From an uncultured Collinsella sp. (lineage in GTDB: Bacteria > Actinomycetota > Coriobacteriia > Coriobacteriales > Coriobacteriaceae): a stretch of 64,000 nt of DNA. The translations under genes were made by a program, and so were the position numbers. Shown in pieces: positions 6,763 through 15,674 of the stretch. The stretch spans positions 62,001 to 126,000 of the forward strand of contig CAAFZX010000044.1 of NCBI GenBank assembly GCA_900767675.1, read 5' to 3'. A model generated the notes under the pieces. That model was not told the origin of the DNA. It did not search any database and saw nothing but the letters and a program-made list of their open reading frames with translations. Positions within the stretch are counted from its first letter, which is position 1. Each line of letters begins with the position of its first letter.

Positions 6763-7500
6763 ATGGAACCTATCGCACGCATACATACCGATCTGCCGCA
6801 GAAGTTCGGCATTCCGCGCAACAGCTTTTTGGCGCCTCATCTTGAGGGGCGCATTATCTTTGAGCCGGAGTTTGCCTCTAACGCCGCGGTTGCAGGGCTC
6901 GAATCCTTCTCTCACCTATGGCTGCTCTGGCGCTTTGAAAATGGAACGCCCGGCGGCACGGCTAAGGACATAGCCGCCGATGCTAAAACGCAGGACAGGT
7001 CCGGCACCAACGCAAAATGGTCAAAGACCGTGCGTCCGCCGCGCCTGGGTGGCGCCGAGCGCGTGGGCGTGTTTGCCACGCGCAGCCCGTTTCGACCCAA
7101 CCCCATCGGCCTTACCTGTGTGAGGCTCGATCGCGTTGAGCTCGCCGACAACGGCCCCTTCATCCACGTGTTGGGAGCTGATCTGCGTGACGGCACACCC
7201 ATCTACGACATCAAGCCCTACATTCCGTTTGCGGACTGTCACCCGGATGCGACGGGCGGCTGGATTGAGGACACTCCGTGGCAAGAGCTTGATGTTGAGT
7301 TTCCACAGGCGCTGCAAGACAAGGTCCCGCCCGCAAAGTTGCCCGGCTTAATCGAGGTCCTTCGCCAGGATCCGCGCCGGGCTGGCAGCAAACACGAGCC
7401 CGATCGCGTCTACCACTTGGCCTATGCTGGGCTCGATATATCGTTTGCGGTCGACGGGGCGCAGCTTTCCGTGGTAGACGTCAGCAAGGCTCAAAGCTAA
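6763..7500 (+). CDS. trmO: tRNA (N6-threonylcarbamoyladenosine37-N6)-methyltransferase TrmO (TsaA)
   Basis: The 245-residue protein is a full TrmO (UPF0066) member. It starts with the conserved segment IARIHTDLPQKFGIPRN, followed by FSHLWLLWRF, RLGGAERVGVFATRSPFRPNPIG spread over about residues 89-115, and DIKPYIPFAD near 148. These form the single-domain beta-barrel that binds SAM and methylates t6A37 in tRNAs reading ACY codons. The C-terminal 70 residues are the usual extension ending YHLAYAGLDISF. An ATG three codons upstream (6754) is also in frame. The start at 6763 fits a leaderless message. Confidence 0.93.
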   Translation: MEPIARIHTDLPQKFGIPRNSFLAPHLEGRIIFEPEFASNAAVAGLESFSHLWLLWRFENGTPGGTAKDIAADAKTQDRSGTNAKWSKTVRPPRLGGAERVGVFATRSPFRPNPIGLTCVRLDRVELADNGPFIHVLGADLRDGTPIYDIKPYIPFADCHPDATGGWIEDTPWQELDVEFPQALQDKVPPAKLPGLIEVLRQDPRRAGSKHEPDRVYHLAYAGLDISFAVDGAQLSVVDVSKAQS

Positions 7501-7614
7501 CCACCACGGCGCCCACGCCCCGATCAAATTCAACCCCAAAACTCGTATCAAAACCGCCCACGCTGGTGGACAATAACGCCTACCGAACCAATCCGCTTTG
7601 CACGGGAGCGCAGC

Positions 7615-8826
7615 ATGAAATACGACTTTACCTCGCTTATCGACCGCCACGGCATGGATGCCATCGCCGTTGACTCCTGGGGCGAGATCCCCGGTATGGC
7701 GCCAAACGTGCCCGATGAGGGCTTCGACCGCATCCCGATGTGGGTGGCGGATATGAACTTTGCCACGGTGCCCACGGTCCAGGAGCACATCATTCAACGT
7801 GCTCAGCACCCTATGTTTGGCTACTTTGATCCACGCGCCGAGTACTTCGATCGCATCATCGAGTGGCAGAGCCGTCGTAACGGCGTTGAGGGCCTGGCGC
7901 CTGAGCATATTGGCTATGAAAACGGTGTGCTGGGCGGCGTTGTATCGACGTTGCGCGCCTATGTGCAGCCCGGTGACGCGGTGCTGGTCCATAGTCCCAC
8001 CTATATCGGCTTTACCAAGTCCATCGAGGCCGCGGGCTACCGTATTGTTCACAGCCCACTTAAGCTCGACGAACAGGGCGTGTGGCGCATGGACTTTGAG
8101 GACATGGAGTGCAAGCTCGCGCAAAACCGCATCCATGCTGCCGTCTTCTGCTCGCCGCACAATCCCTGCGGTCGCGTGTGGGAGCGCGACGAGATCGAAC
8201 GCGCCATGGGCGTCTATCGCCGGCACGATTGCGTGGTGATCTCGGATGAGATTTGGTCCGACATCATCCGTCCCGGGCACAAGCACATTCCGACGCAGTC
8301 GGTGAGCGAGGATGCCCGCATGCGCACGGTCGCCCTCTACGCGCCCAGCAAGACCTTTAACCTCGCGGGCCTGGTCGGCAGCTACCACATCATCTACAAC
8401 GAGACGCTGCGCGACCGCGTGTGCGCCGTGTCCAACAAGACCCACTACAACGAGATGAACGTCCTCTCGATGCATGCGCTCATTGGCGCCTATCAGCCGC
8501 AGGGCTACGAGTGGGTGGATGAGCTCAACCAGGTGCTCGCCGACAATATCGAGTACTTCTGCACGTATGCAGAGAAACATTGGAAGGGCGTCGCGTTTTC
8601 ACGTCCGCAGGGCACGTACATGGTGTTCCTGGACTGTACCGAGTGGTGTCGCGAACATGGCCGCGATATTCAGTGGTTGCTCGACGAGGGGGCGCGCGTG
8701 GGCGTGGGGTATCAGGACGGCCGTCCGTTCCACGGGCCCTGCCACGTTCGCGTGAATCTGGCGCTGCCGCTTTCGCGCGTAAAGGAAGCGTGCGATCGCC
8801 TGGACCGCTACGTTTTTAATGCATAG
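7615..8826 (+). CDS. MalY/PatB-family PLP-dependent C-S lyase / aminotransferase
   Basis: ATG 7615 follows GGGAG. The 403-residue protein is a fold-type I PLP enzyme of the MalY/PatB group. Visible features are IPMWVADMNFATVP near 40-53, the cofactor-binding NGVLGGVVSTLRAY, CSPHNPCGRVW (NPxGR), ISDEIWSDI (the Asp that contacts the pyridine nitrogen) and APSKTFNLAG with the Schiff-base lysine at K246. Members cleave cystathionine or other cysteine S-conjugates and can act as aminotransferases. Length is normal for the family. It stands alone on the plus strand, 114 bp after trmO. Confidence 0.92.
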   Translation: MKYDFTSLIDRHGMDAIAVDSWGEIPGMAPNVPDEGFDRIPMWVADMNFATVPTVQEHIIQRAQHPMFGYFDPRAEYFDRIIEWQSRRNGVEGLAPEHIGYENGVLGGVVSTLRAYVQPGDAVLVHSPTYIGFTKSIEAAGYRIVHSPLKLDEQGVWRMDFEDMECKLAQNRIHAAVFCSPHNPCGRVWERDEIERAMGVYRRHDCVVISDEIWSDIIRPGHKHIPTQSVSEDARMRTVALYAPSKTFNLAGLVGSYHIIYNETLRDRVCAVSNKTHYNEMNVLSMHALIGAYQPQGYEWVDELNQVLADNIEYFCTYAEKHWKGVAFSRPQGTYMVFLDCTEWCREHGRDIQWLLDEGARVGVGYQDGRPFHGPCHVRVNLALPLSRVKEACDRLDRYVFNA

Positions 8827-8973
8827 TAAATGTCCACTGTATGCGGGGGTCTTTCGGTCAGATCGGTTAGAAGGACCCATATAGTAAGGCGTCCATATTC
8901 ATTGAACGGCTCTCGTATGCCGCCTGCTATCATTAGTCCGTTGCCGCCAACGAACAGGACCGTCAGGAGCTCA

Positions 8974-9840
8974 ATGAAAAAGACCCGCCGCTCGGTTGCC
9001 ATAACGTTATTACTTGCGCTCGCGATAGTGGGTGTATTTGGCGTGGCGATAGCCGGTTTCTCCGGGTCGAGTAACGGCGGCTCGGCATCTTCGGAAAAAA
9101 GTGCGGCTTCGCATGCCAAAAACGCCAGCCTCAAAACCCTCAATGTCGGCAGCGACCTCTACCCGCCGTTTGTGTATAGCGACGAGTACGGCAATATCGT
9201 CGGCCTGGATGTCGAGATTTTGACCGAGGCTTTGGCCCGCATTGGCTACAAGCCAAAATACCAGCTCATCGACTGGGAAAAGAAAAAAGAGCTGTTGGCG
9301 AACGGCGAGCTCGACTGCGTCATGGGCAGCTTTAGTATGACGGGTCGAGAAAACGAGTATCGTTGGGCCGGTCCGTATCTTGCGAGTCGACAGGTGGTTG
9401 CTGTCGATCCCGAGAGCGATATCTACACGCTTGCCGATCTTAAGGACAAGGTCGTGGCAGTGCAGTCCACCACCAAGCCCGAGGGCATTTTGCTCAATCG
9501 TACCAATGAAAACGTTCCGCAGATCAAAGAGCTCTACAGCTTTTCGGACCGCTCATACCTGAACCCGGCGCTCGTCGAGGGCCTGGTCGATGCCATCGCC
9601 GCGCATGAGTCCTCGCTGCTCACCTACGAAAAAGACTACGGTGTGACGTATCGCATTCTGGATGAGCCGCTGCTCGAGGTTGGTTTGGGTACCGCTTTCG
9701 ATATCAATGATACGCGCGGCATCGACGTTAAGCTCACTCATGCCTACCAGGAAATGCTTGCCGATGGCACTATGGAACGTCTGGTGTCAAAGTATTTTGA
9801 TGATCCTTCGCCATTCTTGAATGTGGAGGGGCTGTCATGA
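8974..9840 (+). CDS. Family 3 solute-binding protein, coupled to the downstream hybrid kinase
   Basis: ATG 8974 follows AGGAG; the longer frame has no support. The 288-residue product starts MKKTRR, then a hydrophobic segment (10-30) and a low-complexity Gly/Ser linker. No lipobox Cys is seen, so it is probably exported or membrane-tethered. From residue 53 the SBP_bac_3 fold is clear: LNVGSDLYPPFVYSDEYGNI, GLDVEILTEALARIG and the dip ELDCVMGSFSMTGREN. Such proteins bind amino acids or similar small ligands. No permease or ATPase is nearby. The stop overlaps the start of the histidine kinase by 4 nt, so the likely job is to feed ligand information to that kinase. A TATCAT at 8928-8933 may be its -10. 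Confidence 0.87.
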   Translation: MKKTRRSVAITLLLALAIVGVFGVAIAGFSGSSNGGSASSEKSAASHAKNASLKTLNVGSDLYPPFVYSDEYGNIVGLDVEILTEALARIGYKPKYQLIDWEKKKELLANGELDCVMGSFSMTGRENEYRWAGPYLASRQVVAVDPESDIYTLADLKDKVVAVQSTTKPEGILLNRTNENVPQIKELYSFSDRSYLNPALVEGLVDAIAAHESSLLTYEKDYGVTYRILDEPLLEVGLGTAFDINDTRGIDVKLTHAYQEMLADGTMERLVSKYFDDPSPFLNVEGLS

Positions 9841-12029
9841 TCGATATGCCTGATCACGTTGCAGGGGAGCGGGGTAATCGCGCGGTATGGAGGTTGCCGC
9901 TTATCGTTCTGCTTGGAATAGCGCTCTCGGTTGTTGCTGGCATGATGAGCTACGGTTACACGACGGCCCAGGCCGAGCAGCGCTTTGCCGACGTTGTTGG
10001 CTACGTGGCGACGCAGAGCCTTTCCTACGAGGCGTTCAACAACGCCTATGTGACTAAAAACCTGATTCGCGTTATGGAGATTGCCGGTGAGGTGGCGCGC
10101 ACTATAGAGCGCGACGGCTCGGCGGATAACGCCACGCTAAAACAATATGCCGACCAGTTCAACGTGAGTGCGCTGATCGTGACGGACGCATCGGGAAACT
10201 TGGTGTCCGAGTCCTCGACGGATGGCGTGGGATACGAGTCACTCGCTGCGTATCTCAAAGAAGCACCCGTGCTGGAGGTGGCATCCCATCCGCTTAAGTC
10301 CTATACCGCCCGCATCACGCTTGCGGATGATTCGGTCGCCGACATTGGCTGCGTGACTCGGCAGGGCGGCGAGGGCATCGTTATTGCGGTAAGGCACCAG
10401 AGCGCCAAGGCGGTCGCGAGCAATACGCTCAAGTTGCAGAGCTTGCTCGATGGTTATGAAACCATCGATAGCGGCAATATCGTGATCGAAAACGATGCCA
10501 AGGTTGTTGCGACCAATGCCGTTGAACCCGCCACGTCGGGCGCATTCGTTTTGCCTGCGACGGATGCCACCATAGTCGACGGTATTAAGGAACGCTGCCT
10601 GGCCGGTAGGGTTAGTTTGGTCAACGCCAACGGCGAGTGGTATCTGGGCACTTTTGGTAAAGCACGCCAATTCTACGTGTACACCTACACTTCCGCGCGG
10701 CGTTACTTTGAAACCGTCACAGTTGTAGTTGCCAGCGTGTTGGTGCTCTACGGCGGCGCTATAGCCGCAACTGCGTTGGCGCGCCGCCATGCAGAGCGGC
10801 AACGCCTGACCGACCTGTTGCTGCAGGAACGCGACTATGGCGACAAGCTGGCAAAGGCAGCGCGCGAGGCCTCGTCTGCCAACTCTGCAAAGACGGAATT
10901 TCTGCGTCGTATGAGTCACGATCTGCGCACGCCCATCAACGGCATTCGCGGCATGGTTGAGGTTGGCGATGCCAATGCGGACGATCTGCAAAAGCAGACC
11001 GAGTGCCGCTCAAAGATCTGGACGGCATCGGGGCTGCTGCTCGACCTTGCGAACGAGGCGCTCGATATGAGTCGCCTGGAAAGCGGGCAGGTCGATCTGG
11101 ATCTCGTGCCCACAAATTTGGTGGTCCTCAACCGTGAAGTGTGCGATATTCTGGAGCGTCAGGCCGAGGAGCGTCTGGTGACAATTATCTGCGACCAGCA
11201 AACGCTTGATCATCCCTATGCTCGGGTGAGCGTGACGCACCTCAAGCGCTTGTTGGTCAATATTGCCGGTAATGCCGTCAAGTACAGCCGTCGGGGCGGC
11301 TATGTGCGCCTGGCGTGTCGTGAGGTAGAGCCGGTAGATGGCGTTCCCATCTATGAATACACGATCGCCGATAACGGTATTGGCATGAGCGAGCAGTTCC
11401 AACGGCACCTTTACGAGCCGTTTAGCCGCGAGGAACAACGGGTGGAAGGCGCTTCATCGGGAACTGGCCTGGGTGCGCCTATTGCCAAACAGTTGGTCGA
11501 GCTTATGGGCGGAACCATGAGCTTTACGAGCACCTTGGGGCAGGGGACGACGTTTACCATCCGCCTGCCGTTTGAGCAGTGCAAGCGCTCCGAGATTCCT
11601 CAGGCAGTTCGTGTGGATGCGGTCGATATCGATGCAGTTCGGGGTCTACGTGTTTTGCTCGTAGAGGATAACGAGCTGAATGCCGAGATCGCACAGTTTA
11701 CGCTCGACCGTGCCGGTGCCATCGTGACGCATGTTAAGGATGGCGAGTCTGCCGTCGAGACGTTTGCCGCGAGCGCGCCGCACGAGTACGACGTGGTGTT
11801 GATGGACATTATGATGCCTGGCATCGATGGCCTTGAGGCCACGCGCCAGATTCGAGCACTCGAGCGCGAGGATGCCGCGACCACGCCGATTATCGCTGTG
11901 AGCGCCAATGCCTTTGCCGAGGACCGTAGGCTTTCGCGTGAGGCGGGCATGGACGCCCACCTGAGCAAACCCGTGAGCTCACGGGAGCTCGTTGAGGCGC
12001 TTGCTCACATAGCCGCCGACGCTTCATAA
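9837..12029 (+). CDS. Membrane hybrid histidine kinase with C-terminal receiver
   Basis: The start ATG overlaps the stop of the binding-protein gene (ATGA). The 730-residue protein has a first membrane helix near 22-42, an extracytoplasmic sensor to about 285, a second helix near 288-312, and a coiled linker. The HisKA box is FLRRMSHDLRTPINGI with phospho-acceptor H361. The catalytic domain has the N box (NIAGNAVKY), DNGIGMS and GTGLGAPI. The receiver ends the protein, with acceptor D657 in VLMDIMMPGIDG and the lysine in LSKPVSS. No output domain is attached, so phosphate must pass to another protein. It pairs with the upstream binding protein and resembles the frameshifted kinase at 12621-15426. 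Confidence 0.93.
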   Translation: MIDMPDHVAGERGNRAVWRLPLIVLLGIALSVVAGMMSYGYTTAQAEQRFADVVGYVATQSLSYEAFNNAYVTKNLIRVMEIAGEVARTIERDGSADNATLKQYADQFNVSALIVTDASGNLVSESSTDGVGYESLAAYLKEAPVLEVASHPLKSYTARITLADDSVADIGCVTRQGGEGIVIAVRHQSAKAVASNTLKLQSLLDGYETIDSGNIVIENDAKVVATNAVEPATSGAFVLPATDATIVDGIKERCLAGRVSLVNANGEWYLGTFGKARQFYVYTYTSARRYFETVTVVVASVLVLYGGAIAATALARRHAERQRLTDLLLQERDYGDKLAKAAREASSANSAKTEFLRRMSHDLRTPINGIRGMVEVGDANADDLQKQTECRSKIWTASGLLLDLANEALDMSRLESGQVDLDLVPTNLVVLNREVCDILERQAEERLVTIICDQQTLDHPYARVSVTHLKRLLVNIAGNAVKYSRRGGYVRLACREVEPVDGVPIYEYTIADNGIGMSEQFQRHLYEPFSREEQRVEGASSGTGLGAPIAKQLVELMGGTMSFTSTLGQGTTFTIRLPFEQCKRSEIPQAVRVDAVDIDAVRGLRVLLVEDNELNAEIAQFTLDRAGAIVTHVKDGESAVETFAASAPHEYDVVLMDIMMPGIDGLEATRQIRALEREDAATTPIIAVSANAFAEDRRLSREAGMDAHLSKPVSSRELVEALAHIAADAS

Positions 12030-12031
12030 GC

Positions 12032-12080
12032 ATATGGCCCGGCTCCAATGCTGGTTGGAACCGGGCCATATCGCTATTTT
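12032..12080 (+). terminator. Strong intrinsic terminator after the hybrid kinase
   Basis: An 11-bp stem (ATATGGCCCGG with CCGGGCCATAT), extended by inner pairing, is followed by TTTT at 12077-12080. It separates the kinase from the convergent Nim-like gene. Confidence 0.85.
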
Positions 12081-12098
12081 CAAGACCTGCTTTGGGGT

Positions 12099-12578
12099 CT
12101 ACTTTTCATGAATCTGCTTGCCGCAAAGATGCTCAATCGAGATCTCGTAGAGCTGGACGCCCTTGATGTATTTGGCGATCTCTTCTTCGACTTCTTCGGC
12201 AGAAGGGTAGTACTTAAGGGCGAGCTGACGGACTTTGTCCTCGATATACGCGGGAGTGTCATTCACCAGGCGACAACGGCCAAAGACAACGGTACTCATA
12301 ACATAGGGAGCCCAGTCATCGTCCTTGTACCACTCGTTTCCGTAAACGGTAAAGCAGACCTTGTCATCGCGCTTGAGTGCGTCGACCTTGTGGCCGGCTT
12401 TGGCGCCATGGAAATAAATCTTGTCGTGCTCGGCGTCGAAGAAGTAGTTGACGGGAATGGCGTACGGGTAGCCATCGTCGCCGTTGACGGCAAAGACGCC
12501 GCGCTTGCAGGCGGAGAGCAACTCGCGTGCCGCCTCATCGGAAATGGCGCGTTTTTTTCTGCGTAGGGGCCTAAACAT
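12099..12578 (-). CDS. Nim-like / pyridoxamine-phosphate-oxidase-family flavoprotein
   Basis: ATG 12578 follows AAAGGA; the longer frame is unsupported. The 159-residue protein shows a PNPOx-like split barrel: VFAVNGDDGYPYAIPVNY, IYFHGAKAGHKVDAL, KVCFTVYGNEW and the VVFGRCRLV strand. This arrangement is typical of small FMN- or heme-binding proteins annotated as NimA-like or flavin-nucleotide-binding. Such proteins reduce nitro groups or flavins, but in most cases the substrate is unknown, and resistance to nitroimidazoles cannot be read from the sequence. It lies between two sensor-kinase loci and runs in the same direction as the second one. Confidence 0.85.
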   Translation of the reverse strand: MFRPLRRKKRAISDEAARELLSACKRGVFAVNGDDGYPYAIPVNYFFDAEHDKIYFHGAKAGHKVDALKRDDKVCFTVYGNEWYKDDDWAPYVMSTVVFGRCRLVNDTPAYIEDKVRQLALKYYPSAEEVEEEIAKYIKGVQLYEISIEHLCGKQIHEK

Positions 12579-12620
12579 CGTGGGCTTCCTTTCTAACTGC
12601 GTATGGTAGTTGAGCACAAA

Positions 12621-13748
12621 CTATAGCGAAATAGTTCCGTTTTTCTTGATGCAGGCGAGCATGTCTTTAAGCTTGTTAAAGTCAAGCGGCTTGGGCAGAT
12701 GGGCGTTCATGCCAGCGTCACGTGCCGCTTGTGCGTCCTCGGCAAAGGCGTTGGCGGTCAGCGCGATAATGGGGATGTCGGCTGCGTCGGCCTTGCCGCT
12801 TAGGCGGATTGTGCGGGCCGCTTCGTAGCCATCCATGCCCGGCATCATGATGTCCATCAGGATTGCATCGAAGCTGCCTGCGGGACGTGAAAGGTACAGA
12901 TCAACCGCGTCGCTGCCGTTCTCCACATGGGTGACTACGATGCCTTCGGTCTCCAATAATGTCTGGGCGATTTCGGCGCTAAGCTGGTTGTCTTCGGCAA
13001 GTAACACGCTCATTCCGGCAAGTGAGACTGTGAGTGCCCTCACGCTCGTCTGTGTTTGGATCTTAGGACACGTATCGATAGCGAGCGGAATCTGAACGTA
13101 AAATGTCGATCCGGTTCCAAGCTCACTCGTTACCTCGATTGTTCCCCCCATGAGGTCGACAAGTGATTTGACGATCGGCATGCCCATGCCAGTCCCCTGA
13201 AATTTGCTGCGGGCATCGTTGCCTTCTTGAGCAAACGGCTCGTAGATGTGCTTAAGAAACTCGGGCGACATGCCGATGCCAGTGTCCGAGACGTTAAAGC
13301 AAAAGAGCACTCGGTTGTCGTCAAGTGGTTTAATCTGAGAGGTAAAAGTGACAGTGCCGCCATCTTTGTTGTACTTGATGCTGTTGTCGAGCAGGTTAAT
13401 GATAATCTGACGTACATGAGTGGGGCTTCCAATTACCTGCGGATTGCAGACGAGATGTGCGCTTTGAGCCCGCATCGTTATATTGTGTTCGGACGCGCGG
13501 AGTTTGCACAGCACGATTGCATCGTCGCAGAGCTTTTCAAGGTTAAATGAGACGTGCTCAAGCGTTAACTTACCATTTTCAATCCTGCCCATTTCCAGAA
13601 TGTCGTTGATGAGTGAGAGCAGATGATTGGCGGCGATTCGCGCCTTGGCTCGGTTTTCACGGGCGGCATGGATATCGTCTTCGTGCAATTCCTCAATTTC
13701 GATGAGTCCCAGAATACCGTTGAGCGGCGTGCGGATGTCATGACTCAT
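12621..13748 (-). CDS. Hybrid histidine kinase, catalytic half of a frameshift-split BvgS-like protein
   Basis: The open frame begins at the ATG inside the H box (MSHDIRTPLNGILG) and has no ribosome site of its own. It carries HisKA, a HATPase domain (DNSIKYN, DTGIGMS, GTGMGMPI) and a C-terminal receiver with VTHVENGSDAVDLYL, acceptor Asp in ILMDIMMPGMDG and LPKPLDF. Upstream, the same frame continues as KALAANAAKTAFLTR, a normal HisKA linker, but it is out of register with the sensor half. Removing one A from the five-A run (13795-13799) would fuse the two into one normal protein of about 937 residues. Without slippage or repair the kinase is probably not made. Sequencing error is possible. 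Confidence 0.75.
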   Translation of the reverse strand: MSHDIRTPLNGILGLIEIEELHEDDIHAARENRAKARIAANHLLSLINDILEMGRIENGKLTLEHVSFNLEKLCDDAIVLCKLRASEHNITMRAQSAHLVCNPQVIGSPTHVRQIIINLLDNSIKYNKDGGTVTFTSQIKPLDDNRVLFCFNVSDTGIGMSPEFLKHIYEPFAQEGNDARSKFQGTGMGMPIVKSLVDLMGGTIEVTSELGTGSTFYVQIPLAIDTCPKIQTQTSVRALTVSLAGMSVLLAEDNQLSAEIAQTLLETEGIVVTHVENGSDAVDLYLSRPAGSFDAILMDIMMPGMDGYEAARTIRLSGKADAADIPIIALTANAFAEDAQAARDAGMNAHLPKPLDFNKLKDMLACIKKNGTISL

Positions 13749-15426
13749 GCGTGTAAGAAAGGCCGTTTTGGCGGCATTTGCGGCGAGTGCCTTGTTTTTG
13801 TTCTGCTCGGGCTCGCTGCAGGGCCCAGGTTAGAATCGCTACCCCAGTCAACAGTACACCGACGATGATGACGACAATCGCACTACGATGTCGATACATA
13901 AACCTGAGCGTGTCCGACTCCTGCGCGCTATACGACGTAGAGGAATAATTGCTCGCAGAAAGCGATTCTCCGGCGTTGATGATGCCCTTGTTGACAATAC
14001 TTAATAATTCGGGTTTTCCGCGTAACATGAGGCAAGAGAGTTCGGCCGTGCGTGAGAGTTCCTGTATCTCGTAGTCTTTGATATCGTAGCTTTCTCGGAT
14101 GGTTTCCAGCCGTGCACTGGGAACAATGACGCAGCTTGACCTCCCATCCTTAAGGGCAGTAAGTATTTCGTCTGCAGACTGATATTCGGTTATATTTGCA
14201 TTTGGAAATAAGTATTGTAATTCGTTGCGGTTTACGATTGAAAAATCTGCGCAACAGATATTGCGCAGATCCCTGTTAAGATCGTTGGTGGCGTGGATGG
14301 CGGTAAGAGAGATCGTTCCCATCGAAATCGATTGGACCGTCCCCATTTGCTCGGCAAGCCAGTAGTCACTATATACCGGTAGGGCGATGTCGATATCCCC
14401 CCTTGAGAGTGCTTCCGCCATTTGCTGGTTGCCTGGATAAGCGATCGTGCGTACGGTAATGCCAAATTTGTCGTGTAGCGCTGTAACGAACGAGACGAGT
14501 GAGCCTTCCATTTCTCCCTTATCATCTTGGTTGCAGTAGGGGAGATTGTTGCTGAGGTAACCTAGCGTAAGCGTGCTTTTCTTGGCCTTGAGCCACGACC
14601 GTTCGGAGCCGGTAAGTGATGCGGATCCACTGTTTTGTGCCGAGTAGTTTGATTTGACTTCGTCGTTGTAGCGCGGGTTGATGCGATTGATTGCCGCCAT
14701 GGCCGAGTTGATGTCGTCCATCAGGTCGGGACGGCTTTTGGGCACTGCAAAATAGTAGTCGCTCGAACCTACGTAGAACATAGGGGAAGCGTTGGGTGAG
14801 GAGATGGTGTCATTCATGATGATGGCGTCGACCTCATCGTTTGCGAGCGCGTCAAAGAGGTCACCGCCACCGGCGAATTCTTTATAGGTGCAGGTAATAC
14901 CTTCGTTGGAAAGCCACTGCCGACCGACGGCGGTTTGCATAACGCCGGGGTTATAACCGATGGTTAGCCCTTGGAGCGCTTGAGGATCGCCTTTAGAGAG
15001 ATCGTCGCGGTCGGGCTTGGCGTAGATGTAGTAGCGCTCGGTTCCTTCGGGGTTCGAGGAGTAGAGCAACTTTTGCGCTCGCTCTGCCGAATACGAAATA
15101 TTCGGCAGCAGATCGATTTCGCCCTTCTCGAGCATATCCATGAGCTCGGTGAAGGTGCCGGAGACGTATTCGTACCGCCAACCGGGCGTGTAGTACGATA
15201 GGGTCTGGAGGTAGTCGTAGCCCCATCCCGAGAGGCGCTCGCCGGGGGTGCCGTCCTGGAATCCCTCGTTGTTGATAAGCCAGCCGACGCGCACCGTTTT
15301 GATCTGTTGATCAGAGTCATCGGCATGGGCGGGGGCGGGCATGAGGGCGTTCAGTAGGGTAAGTGCGGCAAGCACGATAATCAGGGCGCGAAGTACAGTT
15401 GAACGAAGGATAGCGGTAGCTCTCAC
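13738..15426 (-). CDS. Sensor half of a frameshift-split BvgS-like kinase: two family 3 binding domains plus membrane helix
   Basis: GTG 15426 has AGGA six bases upstream; a TTG 6 bp earlier is also in frame. A signal segment (about 8-35, ending PAPAHADD) is followed by two SBP_bac_3-like domains. The first starts IKTVRVGWLINNEG and the second STLTLGYLSNNLPYCNQDD. A membrane helix, IVVIIVGVLLTGVAILTWAL, lies near residue 520. The frame then reads RARAEQ and departs into a random tail (KQGTRRKCRQNG) that stops 11 nt inside the kinase frame. In an intact gene the reading would be RARAEQNKALAANAAK. The domain order periplasmic ligand domains, membrane, HisKA, HATPase, receiver is that of BvgS/EvgS sensors. 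The probable ligand is an amino acid or similar small molecule. Confidence 0.8.
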   Translation of the reverse strand: MRATAILRSTVLRALIIVLAALTLLNALMPAPAHADDSDQQIKTVRVGWLINNEGFQDGTPGERLSGWGYDYLQTLSYYTPGWRYEYVSGTFTELMDMLEKGEIDLLPNISYSAERAQKLLYSSNPEGTERYYIYAKPDRDDLSKGDPQALQGLTIGYNPGVMQTAVGRQWLSNEGITCTYKEFAGGGDLFDALANDEVDAIIMNDTISSPNASPMFYVGSSDYYFAVPKSRPDLMDDINSAMAAINRINPRYNDEVKSNYSAQNSGSASLTGSERSWLKAKKSTLTLGYLSNNLPYCNQDDKGEMEGSLVSFVTALHDKFGITVRTIAYPGNQQMAEALSRGDIDIALPVYSDYWLAEQMGTVQSISMGTISLTAIHATNDLNRDLRNICCADFSIVNRNELQYLFPNANITEYQSADEILTALKDGRSSCVIVPSARLETIRESYDIKDYEIQELSRTAELSCLMLRGKPELLSIVNKGIINAGESLSASNYSSTSYSAQESDTLRFMYRHRSAIVVIIVGVLLTGVAILTWALQRARAEQKQGTRRKCRQNGLSYTHES

Positions 15427-15520
15427 GGGCAATCCTAACGAATCGAGACATTACCTCATAATCATACCAGCTGGTCTGCTTGGTCGGCAGGCATACCGCT
15501 AAACAGTCCGCCCGGCAATT

Positions 15521-15612
15521 GGGGACGTTCTTAAACGACTGGTCATCGGGGACGTTCTTGTTTGACTCGTCATTTAAGAACGTCCCCGATGACTCGTTAA
15601 AGGAACGTCCCC
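15521..15612. repeat. Nested palindrome of the GGGGACGTTC repeat family
   Basis: An inner hairpin has perfect 12-bp arms, GGGGACGTTCTT (15548-15559) and AAGAACGTCCCC (15576-15587). It sits within an outer, imperfect inverted repeat: GGGGACGTTC at 15521 and GAACGTCCCC ending at 15612, continued inwards by CGACTGGTCATC and GATGACTCG. The unit is related to the elements at 3020, 5309 and 5450. The rest of the gap 15427-15674 shows no gene. Confidence 0.8.
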
Positions 15613-15674
15613 AACTGCCGGTTGTGGGACAATATCGAGCGAACGTGATGGGGTGTCTGGGAAAAGGGGTCGCG

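Noticed and set aside
13738..13840. Five-bp deletion in a GAGCA repeat as the cause of the kinase frameshift
   Set aside because: Removing one A from the five-A run restores a normal linker more simply.
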